From the NCBI GenBank assembly GCA_013398175.1, contig VZRZ01006165.1, positions 1,098,826 through 1,162,825 on the forward strand: a stretch of DNA of 64,000 nucleotides. The letters are read 5' to 3'. Below the pieces are notes generated by a model. The model had not been told where the DNA came from and did not search any database. It saw only the letters and a program-made list of their open reading frames with translations. The DNA comes from Climacteris rufus. Its lineage: Eukaryota > Chordata > Aves > Passeriformes > Climacteridae. Position 1 is the first letter of the stretch, and each line of letters starts with the position of its first letter. The position numbers were made by a program, and so were the translations under genes. This document shows, in pieces, positions 1 to 11,600 of the stretch.

Positions 1-3000
1 AGCCTGTTCTTTTCTGTGAAAAGCTCTGTCGTTGAAAAAGACTTGAACTTGGTGCTTGATATTCACAAGCATCTGTTGAGCTTCTGGCAGCTTGTTTGCT
101 GTACTAGCTTTCTGTGAAGATATCCTCCTACTGGTGATGACATCTGTCATCGGGAAGGGAGAGAGAGAAAAGCTGTTATAGTTCATTCTTTTACCAACTT
201 CCATGCAAATACATCTTCATTCCTTCTTAAAGAAGTTTTGAATTTTACCTCCCACAGGGAACAACAAATCTGTCTAAGATCATCTTTGCACTCAGGGAAT
301 GCTCTTCGGGAAGTAAATGCTATGGAAAGCTCTCCACTGTAGCTGAACTGACACTTCACAGCCATCGTATTCATACAGAAGAAAGATAACAGGACCTGTC
401 TGAGGCCTGCTACAAGACTCCCAAGGCAGAAACCCAAACCTCTAGAGGCAAGTTCTGTTGCAGTTATTTAAGGAAACAGAGACAGTATGAGGGGGGAAAG
501 AGCAAATCAAGATCTTCCCTTCCTACAGATCGTTGCAGGCCTGTGATGGCTAGAACGCTCTTCTAAGAATTAAGGGAAAGGTTGAAGTTTTGTCCTTTCC
601 CCCAGTAGAAAGGGGATCAAATTGCTTATAACCATGGTGGCTGTTGTAACATGTAGAGTGCATGTTGTTTTGTGTGGATAGATGTGCTTTGAAGTCCTGG
701 CTGGAACACTAACTTTGTGTATCCTGATAAGGCTGATTATTAAGCAGCTGTTTTGCCCCGTTTGGATCTAAAATGCTTCTGCCAAAGTGCAACAGCAGAT
801 GCTTAAGTGGCTTTAGGTCCCTCTTGCCCAGGTAGTCTTTGCACAGCAACAATGAAGAGCTTTGAATGCACACATTTGGATCTGAAATGGAACAGGGATT
901 TGGGAACTGGGACTGCAATATAGTTCTAGAGGTACTTAGGCTCTGCTGGAAATTCAGAGTTTGTGCTGGGGGCTTTTTGGGTGTTTTGTTTGTTTTTTAA
1001 TTAACCCTCAATGAAACTTTTAAAACTTTCTCCTCTAGTACATACTTTGAAACAAGTCTGGAGTGTTTAAACAATGTTTACACTTTACTTTTGCCTGAGC
1101 CCAAAAACTGATCATTCTCATGTGTAAGCTTTTGGAAGTTTTGAACAGGAAGTGTCATCTGAAAATGTATAGAATATGCCAACTGCAACGTGATCCAAAT
1201 ACAGTGCAACTGGCACTTCTGATTTTATTTTAAAACATGGCTCAAAATCTCCAACACTATTTCACAATTAAGTTGTGGTGCTAATAAAATCACTGGGGCT
1301 GTGAGAAAAAGTCCAAATGCCCACTCCAGTGAAGGAACAATCATGATTTTTCTTTGGGTATGAATTACTTTAAAACAGGGACTGCCTTCATGCCATCCCC
1401 AAGAAGTCTAAAGCACATCCTCTCCTAGGCCTTCAATTTACTTTTACAGCTCCCCACGGGCAGCAGATACCAAAATGATACCTTCAGTCTTCTGGATAGA
1501 TGCTTCAACCTTTGAGCTGTGGATGGAGAACAAACCTGTGGGAGCTGTGACTTATTTTCCCCTCATTTTTACAAAATGGGGTTTCTTTGAGTTTGGCTTT
1601 TTTGTGGAAATGAAATTATGTTAGAAAGGCTGAGCATCAGGTGCCACTTACCTGTACCTGAAGCAGTGTAGGATGTAAAACAAGTTCTGCCCTCAGCACT
1701 TCCCTCTGCTAAGTCTAAACAGTTCTTTGCTGGTATCTTTAAAGAACATATACTGTTAAGCAGGTAACTGCTAATTAGGACATGATCAATTCAGGGTCCT
1801 AGGTTCCACTGCAGGTGCTTGAAAGACTTTCATTTCAAGTATTCCAACTCAATTTACAAAATACAAATAAACTTCATTAACTGCTGTATTTCACAGTTTC
1901 TGTGAAGACTAAAGCACGTTTTTATTTAAGAATTTATTTGGATTGTTTTTAAAATTGGACCAAAAAAGCACAAGTGCTACAAGGGCAATTTCTAACTGCA
2001 GCAATTCTCAATTTATTGCATCAATGTAATAGTTGGAATGGTGAATCAAGGGGAAGTATTTTCATTTCACAGCAAAAGCTTTGTGAAGAAGTTTTGGCTA
2101 AACTAAACAGCTGAAATGCAACACTGTGGCCTTCAGAACAAGCAGAGTCCTTGCAGATATGACAGACTTTGCAGGTTTGAACAGTGTTCATGACTGTTTA
2201 ATGTCAGCTGCTGTTTCTTGGTGCTTCTTTGCAAGGCAACTGCTCAAGCAAGGATCTGCATCTGAGAGTTCACTCCAGACTGCACAAAAACCCCCCAAAC
2301 AACCCACCCTATCCAAAAGCAGAAGAATGACCATCTCTATGGCAACTAAAGCACTTAGCATGCTCATGCCCAATGTAAATTGGCACAATTTTACAAATGA
2401 GGTTAGTATAATCAGGGTGAAAGTAATTTGAGAAAAATAACAAGAGATCAGACAGAATATTTCAGGTGTTAACACTCAAAGCATCATCTGTTACTATTTT
2501 TTTTTGTACAGGGGAAGTCTACAGGCAGCACAGCAATATAGGTTGGAGAAACCAGTGGCTGGCCGTAGTTGTCTATCTCACCATGGTGCTAGAGTGGTCA
2601 GGTGACTAGTAAGCTTGTCAGGTTTATTGCCAATCAGAGCCAACAGTCAGTATATCGCTGGGTAGGGCCGAATAGGAAATGACACCTTCAGCTGTTGTGT
2701 AACTTTCACCCTCAGGCTGTGTATTGTTCTGCAGCTGAGTTAGCAGACTGCTGCCACCAGGAGGAAGAGGCGCTGCAATCGCCTTTACAGTTGTTGGCTC
2801 TGGTGCTTGTTCGGTTACAAGATAAAATGATCCAATTCACTCACCCAAGCCAACAAAAGAGCATGGACTCTTCACCCATTAATTCTTCTGCTAGTTGAAG
2901 TTAACATCACTGTCTTGTCAGGAGAGCTAGCTGACAGCATGCTTTCAGATCTGCCTCGGCAAGTATGCAGGCAAGTACTGACTTGGTAAACAGTCTGTTT

Positions 3001-3061
3001 TCTAAAAAAAATCCCACAGTCCTGAGGATCTTTACTTCTGGGTCAGTGCTTCCACAAATAT
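1..3061. other. Left flank, no gene recognised
   Basis: The stretch is AT-rich and non-coding. Both strands have only short ORFs without recognisable protein motifs. In vertebrates SRP72 lies beyond the 3' end of PAICS on the same strand, so its exons could be expected on the minus strand here. I could not find any, nor a CpG island that would mark its promoter, so SRP72 probably lies further left. Confidence 0.6.
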
Positions 3062-3945
3062 AGTATAGAATCATCCGGACTGGAAGAGACCTTTAAGATC
3101 AAGACCAACCATGCACCCAGCACTATCACTGTAACCCCTAAACCACAGCACCCAGTACCAGCTCCAGAAACCTCTTGAACAACTCCAGGGATGGTGACTC
3201 CACCACCTCCCTGGGCAACCTTTTCCAATACCTGACAACACTAACAGTATAAAAAAAATTCTAACATCTAATCTGCATCTCCCCTGTCTTAGCTTAAGGC
3301 CATTTCCTCCTGTCCTCTCACTGCAGGCACGGCAGGAGGGACCAACCCCCACGTCACTACAGCCTCCTTTCAGGGAGTTGTAGAGAGCAGTGAGCTCCTT
3401 CCTGAGCTTCCTCTTCTCCAAGGTAAACAACCCCAGCTCCCTCAGCTGTTCCTCATAGGACACGTTTTCTAGATCCTTCATGAGCCTTTTTGCCCTTCCC
3501 TGGACATGCACCAGTATCTCCATGTCCTTTTTAAAGTGAGGGGCCCAAAACTGAACACAGCAGTCGAGGTGCAGCCTCGCCCCTGCCAAGTACAGGGGAA
3601 TGATCACTTCCCCAGTCTTCTTGGTTACACTATTTCTGATACAGGCCAGGATGCCTTTGGCCTTCTTGGCAGATGCTGGTTCATGTTCAGCAGCTTTGAG
3701 CACCCCCAGGTCTTTTTCTGCTGAGCAGCTTTCCAACCACTCTGGCCCCAGGCTGTAGCACTGCAGGGGGTTTATCATGGATGAAGTGTAGGACCCAGCA
3801 CTTGGCCTTGTTGAACCTCATACCACTGGCCCTGGCCTGTAAACTGCACCTGTCCAGATCCCTCCAACAGATCAACAGGCAAGCCCAACTTGATGTCATC
3901 TGCAAATTTGCTAATCGTAGACTAAATCCCCTCAGCCAGCTCCTG
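3062..3945 (-). mobile_element. CR1 LINE, 5'-truncated copy (end of reverse transcriptase ORF plus 3' UTR)
   Basis: The minus strand encodes a decayed end of the CR1 reverse-transcriptase ORF. Recognisable pieces are RFNKAKCWVLHF, SAEKDLGVL, KKAKGIL, VQFWAPHFKKD and YEEQLRELGLFTLEKRKLR. It is followed by the typical CR1 3' UTR, seen on the plus strand as ATAGAATCATC near 3065 and CCAGGGATGGTGACTCCACC near 3185. CR1 copies are usually 5'-truncated like this one. The 5' limit near 3945 is approximate. Confidence 0.92.
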
Positions 3946-5482
3946 CCAACAAAGGAATTTGAACTTTTGTTCATCAGTAGCCCTTGCTGTTACTGCTATT
4001 TCAGAGATTCATTAGAAAAGCAACTACCCTACAGCTTAGGAAAAGTTAGTTATTTTACTTTAGTGTAAGCTTTGACCAATTAAAAACCCTTGCATTCAAG
4101 AGAACACTGCTTAGAGCTCTCCTGTACAAACACCCAAAGATGTGGTCAGTGCCTGTGAAGAAGGGCCAGAGCAGCATTTAATCCAGTTAACTCACACTAC
4201 AAGGTAAGCCTGACCTACCCCCCATCACAGAGCAGTACTTTAGGAACAAAGCAACACAGCTGAGACAAGCGAGCAGCAGAGCATCTTCCAGAAGGCTGTC
4301 ACCTAATAGCATTCCATGCAGGTTTTAGTGGATAAGCCTCTTACAAGAGTATTACCTAATTTGAAGTCCTGAAGTTACATACCACAGCTGATGGCTACTT
4401 TTGAGTGTACTTATTCAATAAATCTCCATGAAGCAGATTTGCATTCAATAGTTTATTTAGAATTGTAAAAGCATAGGTGTTACATACTTTGAGTAATTGC
4501 ATATTTATTAGAATCTTACCTACTCAGAAGACTGGTGTGTGCAAAGACAAGACAGTCATGCTTAGATTTCCCCCCAGTAGTTTGTTGCTTTATTATTTAT
4601 TCCCCTGCTCAGTTCAGTAAAATTCCACAGAAACAGTGAGGAACTATAGATCCATAATAGCTACAGTTATTGAAGTGTATGAAGACAGTCTGACATCATC
4701 ACATAGGCCCTATAGAACTATTGAAGGTAGGTCTGCCTAGTATTTAAAAGGACAAAGCCTAGACTAGGCAAGAGTTAGAGGAAACAGGCAACAAGCCAAG
4801 TTACAAGTCACTCAAGCCATCTGTAGTTATAGCTTGTTATGAACGAGAAAATTGGTGTCAACTTCATCACATCATTCCAAAAGATATCAATGGGGTAAAT
4901 ATAAACACACATTTTTAAAAAAGATACATGTATGCATATACATTTTTAAAATAAGGCATGTATTTATTTCAGGCTCTTAAAACATTTTTCCACACCCTTT
5001 TCCTATCAATACAGCATACATTGCCATTTTATTGCTAAAGAAAGCATACCATCATTGCAAGCAGAACAGCATCAACACTGGCTTTAGGCAGCAGTCCAGT
5101 TGAGTTAATAAGGTTCAAGACTAATACTATAGAAGAATATTACAGAAATGCAGAAGACTAGTTAAGTTCTATTTAGATCGAACCAAATCACTCTCTTGAC
5201 ATAGTCTGTAGTTAACAGTATAGACTATAAGCAGAACAGCACCACTCGGGAGCAACAGAAAGACCTAAAATACTACTTCCCCATCTCTACTTAGTTGTTA
5301 TATTAAAAAAATACACAAGGGAAGGATGAGGACACAACAGACTTCATCTTCTGCTGTAACAATGCTTTCTTCTGCAAGAAATGATGCAGGACTTTTGAGC
5401 TCATCCAAGGGTAAATCCTAACATGAATGAATACACACGCCATGACATCGCATAACTAATAATAGTTACTTGTTAGTGTGAC
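3946..5482 (-). other. PAICS: PAICS 3' UTR and downstream flank
   Basis: This follows the PAICS stop codon on the minus strand. Candidate poly(A) signals (AATAAA on the minus strand, TTTATT on the plus) are at 5028-5033, 4963-4968, 4589-4594 and 4452-4457. I cannot tell which one is used. No other ORF or repeat is recognised. Confidence 0.55.
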
Positions 5483-5649
5483 TTACAAGGAGCACTCTCT
5501 AAGTTTTTTGTCAGCCTGCTTCAAGGAGATCCAGGTGTTTAACATGTTTGATCGCAGTTTGGCCCACACTAAGTGGTTGTTTAACCCAAATATCTGGGCA
5601 GCAAACTGGGCAGCTCCTTCAGGTGACAGAGTAGTAGGACAGCTAAGAC
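5483..5649 (-). CDS. PAICS: PAICS exon 9 with stop codon
   Basis: This last coding exon encodes LSPEGAAQFAAQIFGLNNHL through to ADKKLRECSL and ends in TAA at 5485-5483. The acceptor is CTTTGCAG|GT. The 3' UTR follows to the left. Confidence 0.97.
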
Positions 5650-8600
5650 CTGCAAAGAGAATGCCACTTACTAAAGGATAGCTTATAGTCAAACAAAACA
5701 TTGTCTCTCCAAAACAATTTATGACAAGGCTTGTTTCAGCTTCCAGGAACCACATGATCCAATTTTAAAGCCAGACAAGTGTCACATGTTCCACTACTTC
5801 TAACACTTTAAACCAAAAGCCATGGTACAAATGACTCCCCTTACACAGAGGAAACAGACTTCTGGGCCTCCATTCAAGACTAACAAAGTTAAAAATCATA
5901 CAGGTAGAAATGCACTGAAGTAGTAGTTAGGAGTTGAGGTCTTACCTACACTGATTGTTGAGAAAGATACTATTTGATCTTTGATCATAAGGAAAATGCA
6001 TCAAAATTCAATTATTTAAATTCCCATTAACAGTACTTTCAATTTCAAAATTAAATGTTTAGCACAGATAAGCCAAGGTTTATATTTTTCCAAAGATTAT
6101 TCCTATCTTTGCTCTGTCTGTTGGGCTTTTTGCCATTAAGAAGTCAAAGACTGTACAGGACATATTTCTAAAGACTTTGCTTGGTACTGATCCAGCTACT
6201 TTTCCAATGCTTTGCCCCATGTGTGTACACTAGAACAACAAAAAGCAGAGCTAGATCAAACAAGAGCATAAGCAGAAGATCATCTTACCACTGGGTAGTC
6301 TGAGAGAGGACCACACATCCTGAGTACCCCAGTCAGCTGAGAGCGGAGGGCAGTTGACAACTGGGTAAGCAGTGTTACCAGACATTACTGGCCCCAAACC
6401 ATTGCTTCTGCCAGCTACTGCAACAAACACTGTTGGGATGCCATCTCCTGGCAGGGAGGAAGACATTCAGAGATAAGCAATTAACCTTGTTCTCTACCAC
6501 TTGCTTTCATGGGAACTTTATTGGAGTTCACCATTCTGTTTGCAGTTATCTTCTCAATTCCATTACATGGCACTAAAATTTTGTGTCCAACTTCCTCCTT
6601 TACAGAAGCATCTTCTAAGAAATCTTACAGCCTTAAATCCCAGCTACTGTTTACAACAGCTGAAGTCAGCATTTCTTACTCTACCTCTGAGGGGAAGTCT
6701 CAATATCAGAGGAAGAGGTGGCTGCTTAGCTTTGTACAGAACATAGCCATTAAACCTCTGGCATCTTTAAGTGTTCCTTTCCTCAACTCTGAAACAGTTC
6801 ACCTCAAAGTGAGTGTTTCAACTATGGTTACCACATTTGTAGTTTCTCTGAGTAGAATGGTATGCATAGAATGTGTATACTCCCACAAAAATAAGTAATT
6901 CTTATCTCTCCTCTGCTAGGCTATAAACACTTTTGAAGACATGTCAAGTTTTCTTGGCAAAGAGTAATTTAAAGTATCTTTTTCTCATGGCATCTAAAGT
7001 AATAAACAAGAATATTTTCATGAAACAGAAAAACATGGTGAGAGCAACATCTGCCTTGTAAATAACACATAAGAATATTCAGTCAGCCAGAGAAACTGTT
7101 GTTCTTGCTTGTTGCATAAGGGCTGGCATCATCAGCAAGATGCTACAAGATGACCAAGGCCTGAGCAAAGCAGTTCTGGTACTGGGATAAAAGCAGAGGT
7201 TAGACTGAGTAATAGAAGTGGTGGCTGGGCAGTAGGACAATACATTACTCCAAAATTGCTTAGAGCAATCATGCAATTAGCAAGTGTGAAACAGCACTGT
7301 AACAGTTTGGTGTTCAGTTTAACAAAAAATGGAAAAACCTCACACAAATCTTTTAAGCTGCTAAGTCATTCTGGAACATGATGCTGTTTCAAATCCAGAT
7401 CAGTATTTCTTGGCATTTACCTTCATATTCTGCTTTGATCCTCAGGGTTTCATCTGGTCCTTTGTGAGCAGAGGTCACTCTTAATTCACAAGGAATTCCA
7501 AAGGTTGCACATGCCTTTTTTATTTTTTCACAGTGACTGAGGTCAGAAGAAGATCCCATTAACACCACAACTCTACCTTGGCTCTTTGTTTTTAGAAGCA
7601 ACTAGGGAGGAGGGAGATAAAAGCAGTGAACAGGATTGAAGGTACGCAGTTATCAAAGTCTAGATGTGTTGTTCATAGAAACAGGTACCTCCACTCTTTC
7701 TGAAACCCATTCAAAGTTTCTCTTAACCATTTGCAGTGCTTCAGGAGTCACTTCTTTCAGGTCCCGATAGGACTGAAAAGAGGAAAATGAAAGTATTGAA
7801 GTGTTGTGGTTTAACCCCAGACAGCAGCCAAGCCCCACACAGCCTCTCACTCCCCCACCAGAGAGATCAGGGAGAGAATCAGAAAACTCATTGGTTGAGA
7901 TAGAGGCAGTTTTAATAGCTAAAGCAAAAGCTGCACACAAGTGAAACAAAACAAGGAATTAATTCACTGCTTCCTGTAGGCAGGCAGGTGTTCAGCCATC
8001 CCCAGGAGAGCAGGGCCCTATCATATGTAATGGTGACTTGGGAATACAAATGCCATCAACTCCAAATGTCCCCCCCCTTTATACACTGAGCACAATGCCA
8101 TATGGTCTGGAATATCCCTTTGGTCAGTTGGAGTCACCTGTCCTGACCATGTCACCTCCCAGCCTCCTAGGCACCCTCAACTTCCTCCCCAGGATGGCAG
8201 TACCAAAAGCAGAAAAGGCCTTGGCTCTGTGTAAGCCCTGCTCAGCATTAACAAAAACATCTCTGTATTATCAGCCTTGTGTTCAGCACAAATCCCACAT
8301 CTAATCCCACACTAGCCCCTGTCAGGAAAAATAACTCCACCCCAGCCAAAACCAGCAGATGAAGTTAATGGGGTTTGGGTACAAAAAAAACTGACTCATT
8401 TTGCTACCATAATAGATAAAAATTATTATTATACCTCAAACAAAATATTCACACAGTTTCTAGCAATTACAGGCATGAACAACCTTCTACACTGCAATTT
8501 AGGGCCATTTGCAACACAGAAGGCTTTCAGAGGTATCAAGGTTTTGGGAGCTTTCCAAAGGGAAAATTTAAGGAAAGACATACAACTTCTGTAAAACTGG

Positions 8601-11600
8601 ATTTGTAACGACATGATTGCCTGCAGCAGCACTGTACTAGCCAACCTAGGTTCTACATGATGTTATCATGTACCTTATTTTAGGGCATTGTCTGAGCAAT
8701 TCACTCAAGCATGCTACTACATCATTCAGGTCAAGTAAACAATAGAGTGGTTCTGCTTCCCACATTAAAATTAATACCCTTCCTCCCACGTACACTTTGA
8801 AATCTTCCCCTGTGGCTTACAACACTCTCACAGGGTCTCTGTTACCAGTCTCGACAACCGTGACAAACTCCTGGCAGCAGCATTCCCAAACCAGTTCTTT
8901 CATAACTACTCATCTGGTAACTCAGAGATATTTGACAATTATAAGTGTTCTAAGTTTAAATATAGGCCAAGTTTTGTTTCAAACTTGTTTGCAGCCCTCC
9001 TATGTGGGCACAGTCTATTAGTAATGCTTTTAGAGGCAACGTTATTGAATTCATGGTTAACCAAAATAAATAACAAAAAAAAGAGGGAACTGCAGGGAGG
9101 ATGCTTATGTATCATCAGGCCTCCCCTAGCAGAGGAAAAATGAGATACTTGGAGGCAGACCTGGGAACTGAAGTTCCTATTCTTCCCACCGATTTGTTAT
9201 CCAACTATTTTATTATTATCTGCACAAGTCAAAAATCCTTATAATTCCAGGAAACCCCACACTTTATTACAATAGCTCCAGTCAATAGTGTTGTTGGGTT
9301 TTCCAGCTGAAGATATACAGGTAGGAATTTTTTTCCTACCATAAACAAGATAAACTGTTTAATAAGAACAGGCTTGGACATTAGGTACCTTACAAACTAC
9401 TCTGTAACAAGATAAGACTATCCAGAAAAAGCCACTCTGAAAGTAGATGTTAGACTGTAGGGTTTACTTTTTTCATTCTCCTCCTCTGCTCACTCAGAAG
9501 GTAAAGATTAAAGCACCACCTGTTTGTCCTTCTGCTGGCTTCTGTCTCCTGCTGGCCACAGTCTCCATGAATCATTATCAATAACATCAGCAAGAACAAT
9601 TTCTTTTGTCAGCATATTAACACCAAATTCAATCTAAAAAGAAGATAAGAATCCTATTTTAGTAATTATACAGTGATATATTTCCTGTCAAAACCAGGAT
9701 CATGAGAAATTAGATTCTTGTACCTTCAGGTCTACAAGAGTGCAGTTTTGGGGCTGCCATGCTTTTTCCAGGATCTCAAAAATCGCTTGAGTAGAACGAG
9801 ACATAATATCCACTTCAGTCTGACCAATAGTAAGTCCAGCAAAACAGAATTTTGCTTCAATTATTTGCTCCTCAGACCACTGTGGATCATTATTAGCATC
9901 ATCCTGTTAAAAAAAAGCCAGAACAAATAAATCATGTAATTGAAGCTTGCTACAAGAGGAAAACAGCCATTAAAAGATGTAAGGTTTTGTGTGTTTGTTT
10001 TTCAAATGACAAATACAGGCTTCAAAGTAGTACTTTATGATTAGCATTTAAAAAGTGATAGTAACATTGAAAACATTTGCTGTAACACCTGGCCATCTTT
10101 AAGAGTGACAGGGTATACCACAAACAACACTTCAGATCACCATTCACCAGATACATCTTTCAGCATGCATTCCCAAAGGGGTTCACAATCCTAAATGACT
10201 AGCTAGCTACACTTACACTCACCATGCAACTACTGTTTATTTTAATTTCTTCAAATACATCAACACATGTGTTTCAACTGATGCATTAAGCTTATGCCTA
10301 AGAAGTCCATATACCTGCATTTTTCTATTTTGAAGTAGTTTGGCTTGTTATTCTTTGATTGCCCTATAAGCCAGTATTGTATGTACTTTGGACAAAACAG
10401 CTGTTGAACAAGAATGCAAGAAAACATTAGGATGGCAAAACTACTGATACTGAGAGGATTGGTCAGCCACTAGCACTACTTGCTCTATCTATCAGCATTT
10501 GAAGAGGAAGAATACAGAATTTTAGGTCTGCTTAGGTTTGATTAACACAACAGGAAAAGGAAACTTACCTTGTAGAACATTTCAATTTTGGGTGGGTAAA
10601 ATTTATAGCCTTCTTTGACACCAGGGTTTCTCTTGAGGAAGGAGCCAGTAGCAATTCTCCTGCACACCCATTCAATTGGGATCATTTCACAGTGAGCTGC
10701 TATGAATGCTGTGTCACTCTGTTTCCTGACAAAAGCTGTTTTGATTCCTAAATATAAAGATGGCAGCTTAGTTCCATTAGCAAACACACTCCACAGTTAA
10801 CACAGTTGTCACAAACATCTTTAACTTTAAGTACATCTGAATCTTGTTCTTCCCTGGATTTAGGGGACACTGAATTTCTTCAGGGTATTTTAAGCCCACT
10901 CCAGCTTTGCAAAAGACAATTATCTCCCACAAGTCATTAGTTTTGCCAATTTTATCATACAACAATCACTTGTAACTCAAATCCTATCCCTGAAAATAAG
11001 TTTGTTCACAGAACCTTTAAAAAAATTAAATCTATCCTTCAAAATTAAAAAAAATTAACAGCCATCAAGTACCCAACCATGCTCTCTGGTCAAAGATCCA
11101 TTATACATCAAACAGTATTGGAGCCTTTCAAAGGTGTTAGAGAGAACAGCAATCTTTACTACTTTGCTCTAATAAAAGTGGATGGGGCAGAGAGAATGGC
11201 TTTGTCCTCCCTTTCATTACAAATTAAGTTATTTAGGACATCAGATCTTGGTGATTTGTTAGGCAAAAGACAGTAAGATTCACAAGCATGTGCACCCAAA
11301 CCTGCTGCAGCAAGTCAACCTTTCTACAACTGTAGGATGACTGACCCCATATTAAACAGGGACCACCAAAATGCAGATCAGCACTCTAAGTGCAGAATGG
11401 TTCTTTTTACAATTTCACTCTTGAGGAAAGTCCCACCTTTCTCCCTGCCCATGGCAAGGTAACTGCCAAGCCCAGTCAGCATCTGCCAGAAACAGAAGGC
11501 AAAGGAGCTGCCCTCAGTCAAACCAAGTAGTAGTTCTCTTCCATTCCACTTCAAGCCATAAAGTAACAGCCAGAAAGTCTTAAAATATAGTACGAACACT

